From the NCBI RefSeq assembly GCF_016907295.1, contig NZ_JAFBBR010000001.1:868001-932000 (forward strand): 64,000 bases of DNA. Reading direction: 5' to 3'. Positions 62,275-64,000 of the stretch are shown piece after piece (positions within the stretch are counted from its first letter, which is position 1; the number at the start of each line of letters is the position of its first letter). Position numbers and translations under genes: made by a program. The notes under the pieces were generated by a model. That model was not told where the DNA came from and did no database searches. It saw nothing but the letters and a program-made list of their open reading frames with translations. This DNA is from Microbacterium dextranolyticum. Its GTDB lineage: Bacteria; Actinomycetota; Actinomycetes; Actinomycetales; Microbacteriaceae.

Positions 62275-62347
62275 GCCGCCCTAGCTCAGTCGGCAGAGCA
62301 TTTCACTCGTAATGAAAAGGTCAAGGGTTCGATTCCCTTGGGCGGCT
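62275..62347 (+). tRNA. tRNA-Thr (anticodon CGT)
   Basis: GCCGCCC (62275-62281) pairs with GGGCGGC (62340-62346). The anticodon stem TTTCA/TGAAA holds loop CTCGTAA with anticodon CGT, reading ACG. The T arm is AAGGGTTCGATTCCCTT. The discriminator is T; CCA is not encoded. Confidence 0.97.
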
Positions 62348-62353
62348 CGGTAA

Positions 62354-62383
62354 GAAGAAGGGTCCCGGACGGGGCCCTTCTTC
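62354..62383 (+). terminator. Terminator after tRNA-Thr
   Basis: GAAGAAGGGTCCC pairs with GGGGCCCTTCTTC (one G-U) across a 4-base loop, followed by GTTTCT. Confidence 0.85.
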
Positions 62384-62435
62384 GTTTCTGTCGTGGTGGC
62401 ACCTCGCCGCCGGGAGTGTTCAGCGGGCGCCTGGA

Positions 62436-62441
62436 TAGACT
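62436..62441 (+). promoter_or_regulatory. -10 box TAGACT for the 135-residue membrane protein
   Basis: TAGACT ends 9 bases before the ATG at 62451, without a ribosome site. Confidence 0.45.
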
Positions 62442-62450
62442 GGCGCCGCC

Positions 62451-62858
62451 ATGTCCGCCTCTTCGCCCGCCGTCGTCGATGCCCTCATCGAGGTGTTCAC
62501 CTGGGTGGGGCTCGGCGGGGCGTTGGCGCTCGGCGTCGTCGCGGTGATCGCATGGGCGGCGGACGGTTCGTGGCTGCCGGCGGATGCCGTCGTCGATCGT
62601 GACGAGGGTCGGACGTACGTGCGCTGGTTCGATGCGGACGGTGATGCCAACAGCGCGGTCGCGAGTCCGGCCGACGCCGCGACTCTGGAGGGGCGCGAGA
62701 CGGCGCTCATCTGGTATCGACACGGATGGACAGGGCGCATGCGCCTGCACCGGCGGTCCGCCGGGCTGCGGATGCTCGTGCTGTCGGCCGGGGGCATGCT
62801 GGCTCTCGGTGCGCTGTGTCTGATCGCCGGGTGGGTGCTGTACTTCGCGCGAGGCTGA
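62451..62858 (+). CDS. Two-helix membrane protein of unknown function
   Basis: A 135-residue protein with a helix at about residues 15-37, a soluble middle (W-L-P-A-D-A-V-V-D-R-D-E-G) with beta character, and a second helix at about 106-132. A membrane-tethered small domain is the likely form. I recognise no family. Leaderless start from the box upstream; it precedes an MMPL gene in the same direction by 66 bases. Confidence 0.65.
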   Translation: MSASSPAVVDALIEVFTWVGLGGALALGVVAVIAWAADGSWLPADAVVDRDEGRTYVRWFDADGDANSAVASPADAATLEGRETALIWYRHGWTGRMRLHRRSAGLRMLVLSAGGMLALGALCLIAGWVLYFARG

Positions 62859-62902
62859 GCCCGCGGCGAAGGTCGGGCCGAACATGGCTTCCATGACGGG
62901 CA

Positions 62903-62920
62903 TATAACTAGATAAGCTAG
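62903..62920 (+). promoter_or_regulatory. Promoter/operator of the MMPL gene
   Basis: An AT-rich island contains CTAG-ATAAG-CTAG (62908-62920). TAAGCT (62913-62918) inside it ends 6 bases before the ATG at 62925, so a regulator bound to the CTAG repeat would cover the -10. TATAAC (62903-62908) is an alternative -10. Confidence 0.6.
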
Positions 62921-62924
62921 CGAC

Positions 62925-64000
62925 ATGACTTCTCGTGTCGACACCCCCACGCGCTGGCTGCGCATCGGCATCCCCGTGCTGCTCGTTCTCATCTGGCTCG
63001 TCGGCGGGTCGATCGGCGGCCCGTACTTCGGCAAGATCGACGAGGTCGCCACGAACGACCAGTCGAGCTTCCTTCCGTCGTCCGCCGAAGCCACGAAGGT
63101 GCAGGAGCGGCTGACCGAGTTCACCGGCGGCGACACCCTGCCCGCCGTCGTGGTCGTGACCGGCGACGGGGCGCTGACGGATGCGCAGCGCGCCGACATC
63201 GGCGAGCTCGCCACCGCGATCGGCGTCGTGCCGGGTGTCGGCGAGCTCTCGCCCGCGATCCCTTCGGAAGACGGCGAAGCGGTGCAGCTGTTCGTCCCGA
63301 TCTCGACGAGCGGCGACGTCGCCGACACCGTCGCCGAGGTGCGTGCTGCGGTCACGGATCACCTCGCCGACGGGCTGCACGCATGGGTCACCGGGCCCGC
63401 GGGCTTCACCGCCGACCTCGTGAAGGGGTTCCTCGGCATCGACGGGCTGCTGCTCGCCGTCGCGCTCGGCGCCGTGTTCGTCATCCTCGTGATCGTCTAC
63501 CGCTCGCCGCTGCTGCCGGTGCTGGTGCTGCTGACCTCCACCTTCGCGCTCTGCGTGGCGCTGCTCACCGTGTGGTGGCTCGCCAAGGCGGGAGTGTTCG
63601 TGCTGAACGGTCAGGTGCAGGGCATCCTGTTCATCCTCGTGATCGGCGCCGCGACCGACTACGCCCTGCTCTACGTCGCGCGCTTCCGCGAGGCGGTGGG
63701 GCAGGGAAGACCCCGATGGGATGCCACGAAGAAAGCCTGGCGCGGCGCGTTCGAGCCGATCCTCGCCTCGGGCGGCACGGTCATCGCGGGGCTGCTGTGT
63801 CTGCTGCTCAGCGACCTCGCGACCAACCGCGCCCTCGGTCCCATCGCCTCGATCGGCATCGTCTTCGCCGTCCTGTCGGCGCTCACGTTCCTGCCCGCGC
63901 TCCTCGCCCTCGTCGGTCGCGCTGCGTTCTGGCCGTTCGTGCCGAAGCCGGGTGTCGTCGGTGACCCGGGCGATGCCGCCGAGGCGCTCGTCACCGATCC
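62925..64000 (+). CDS. MMPL-family (RND-type) membrane transporter, 5' part
   Basis: The first 358 codons of a large MMPL transporter, open to the right edge. It begins with a helix at about 12-30, then an extracytoplasmic domain (S-S-F-L-P-S-S-A-E-A, as in MmpL/YdfJ proteins) and a helix bundle with the MMPL motif G-A-A-T-D-Y-A-L-L-Y-V-A-R-F-R-E near residues 243-258. Family members export lipids, peptides or drugs using proton force. The CTAG palindrome upstream suggests control by a regulator, often encoded nearby but not seen here. Confidence 0.92.
   Translation, partial: MTSRVDTPTRWLRIGIPVLLVLIWLVGGSIGGPYFGKIDEVATNDQSSFLPSSAEATKVQERLTEFTGGDTLPAVVVVTGDGALTDAQRADIGELATAIGVVPGVGELSPAIPSEDGEAVQLFVPISTSGDVADTVAEVRAAVTDHLADGLHAWVTGPAGFTADLVKGFLGIDGLLLAVALGAVFVILVIVYRSPLLPVLVLLTSTFALCVALLTVWWLAKAGVFVLNGQVQGILFILVIGAATDYALLYVARFREAVGQGRPRWDATKKAWRGAFEPILASGGTVIAGLLCLLLSDLATNRALGPIASIGIVFAVLSALTFLPALLALVGRAAFWPFVPKPGVVGDPGDAAEALVTD

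Overview
The window is a GC-rich (about 70% by eye) actinobacterial chromosome segment. Heavy GTG start use, many leaderless starts, class E sortase-type LAxTG signals and the mix of core genes point to Microbacteriaceae, most likely Microbacterium; this is inference, since no rRNA is present. I see no prophage, transposase, CRISPR array or recognisable defence island. From memory, the core gene set and much of its order (moxR-DUF58-transglutaminase, dnaX, recR, lysC-asd, bifunctional PBP plus metallophosphoesterase, RidA, acs, tad pilus genes, topA, holB) resembles the M. tuberculosis Rv3644c-Rv3721c neighbourhood, interrupted by metabolic modules.

Layout. 1-9200: an ATP-grasp start, a siderophore-interacting flavoprotein, a CoA-type Nudix hydrolase, a lipoprotein phosphatase, tRNA-Ser, a dicarboxylate/amino-acid symporter, the moxR-DUF58-transglutaminase operon and the 4.5S SRP RNA. 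9200-16300: a repeat-bearing gap, pta-ackA (acetate), then a HAD mutase with a GH65 disaccharide phosphorylase. 16300-22800: an amine module with an IclR regulator, two divergent APC permeases, a copper amine oxidase with a His-rich tail and a small membrane protein. 22900-29200: a flavin monooxygenase, dnaX-recR, and a phosphate transporter with two small genes. 29300-36300: lysC and asd (aspartate pathway), mqo, tdk, and an L-lactate module (FadR-type regulator with a visible operator, then lldD). 36300-42300: HAD phosphatase, tRNA-Pro, metallophosphoesterase, PASTA-PBP, RidA and PLDc_N genes.

42300-47500 is the most rearranged part. A divergent 3' fragment of acs lies next to a sortase-anchored Pro-Thr-repeat protein and a divergent TetR gene, and the intact acs follows. 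47900-50900 is a compact tad pilus operon. 51000-59300 holds a second sortase-anchored protein carrying a ParB-like nuclease fold and fibronectin domain, then topA-tmk-holB and a secreted hydrolase. 59400-62150 is the methionine importer metNIQ with a structured 5' leader. tRNA-Thr, a small membrane protein and a truncated MMPL transporter close the window.

Taken together the genes describe aerobic carbon handling (lactate to pyruvate, acetate overflow and recapture, malate to quinone) with amine catabolism, cell-wall synthesis and DNA replication. The best leads for new biology are the metQ leader RNA, the surface-protein/TetR insertion at acs, the cell-wall-anchored ParB-like protein, and the intergenic repeats.
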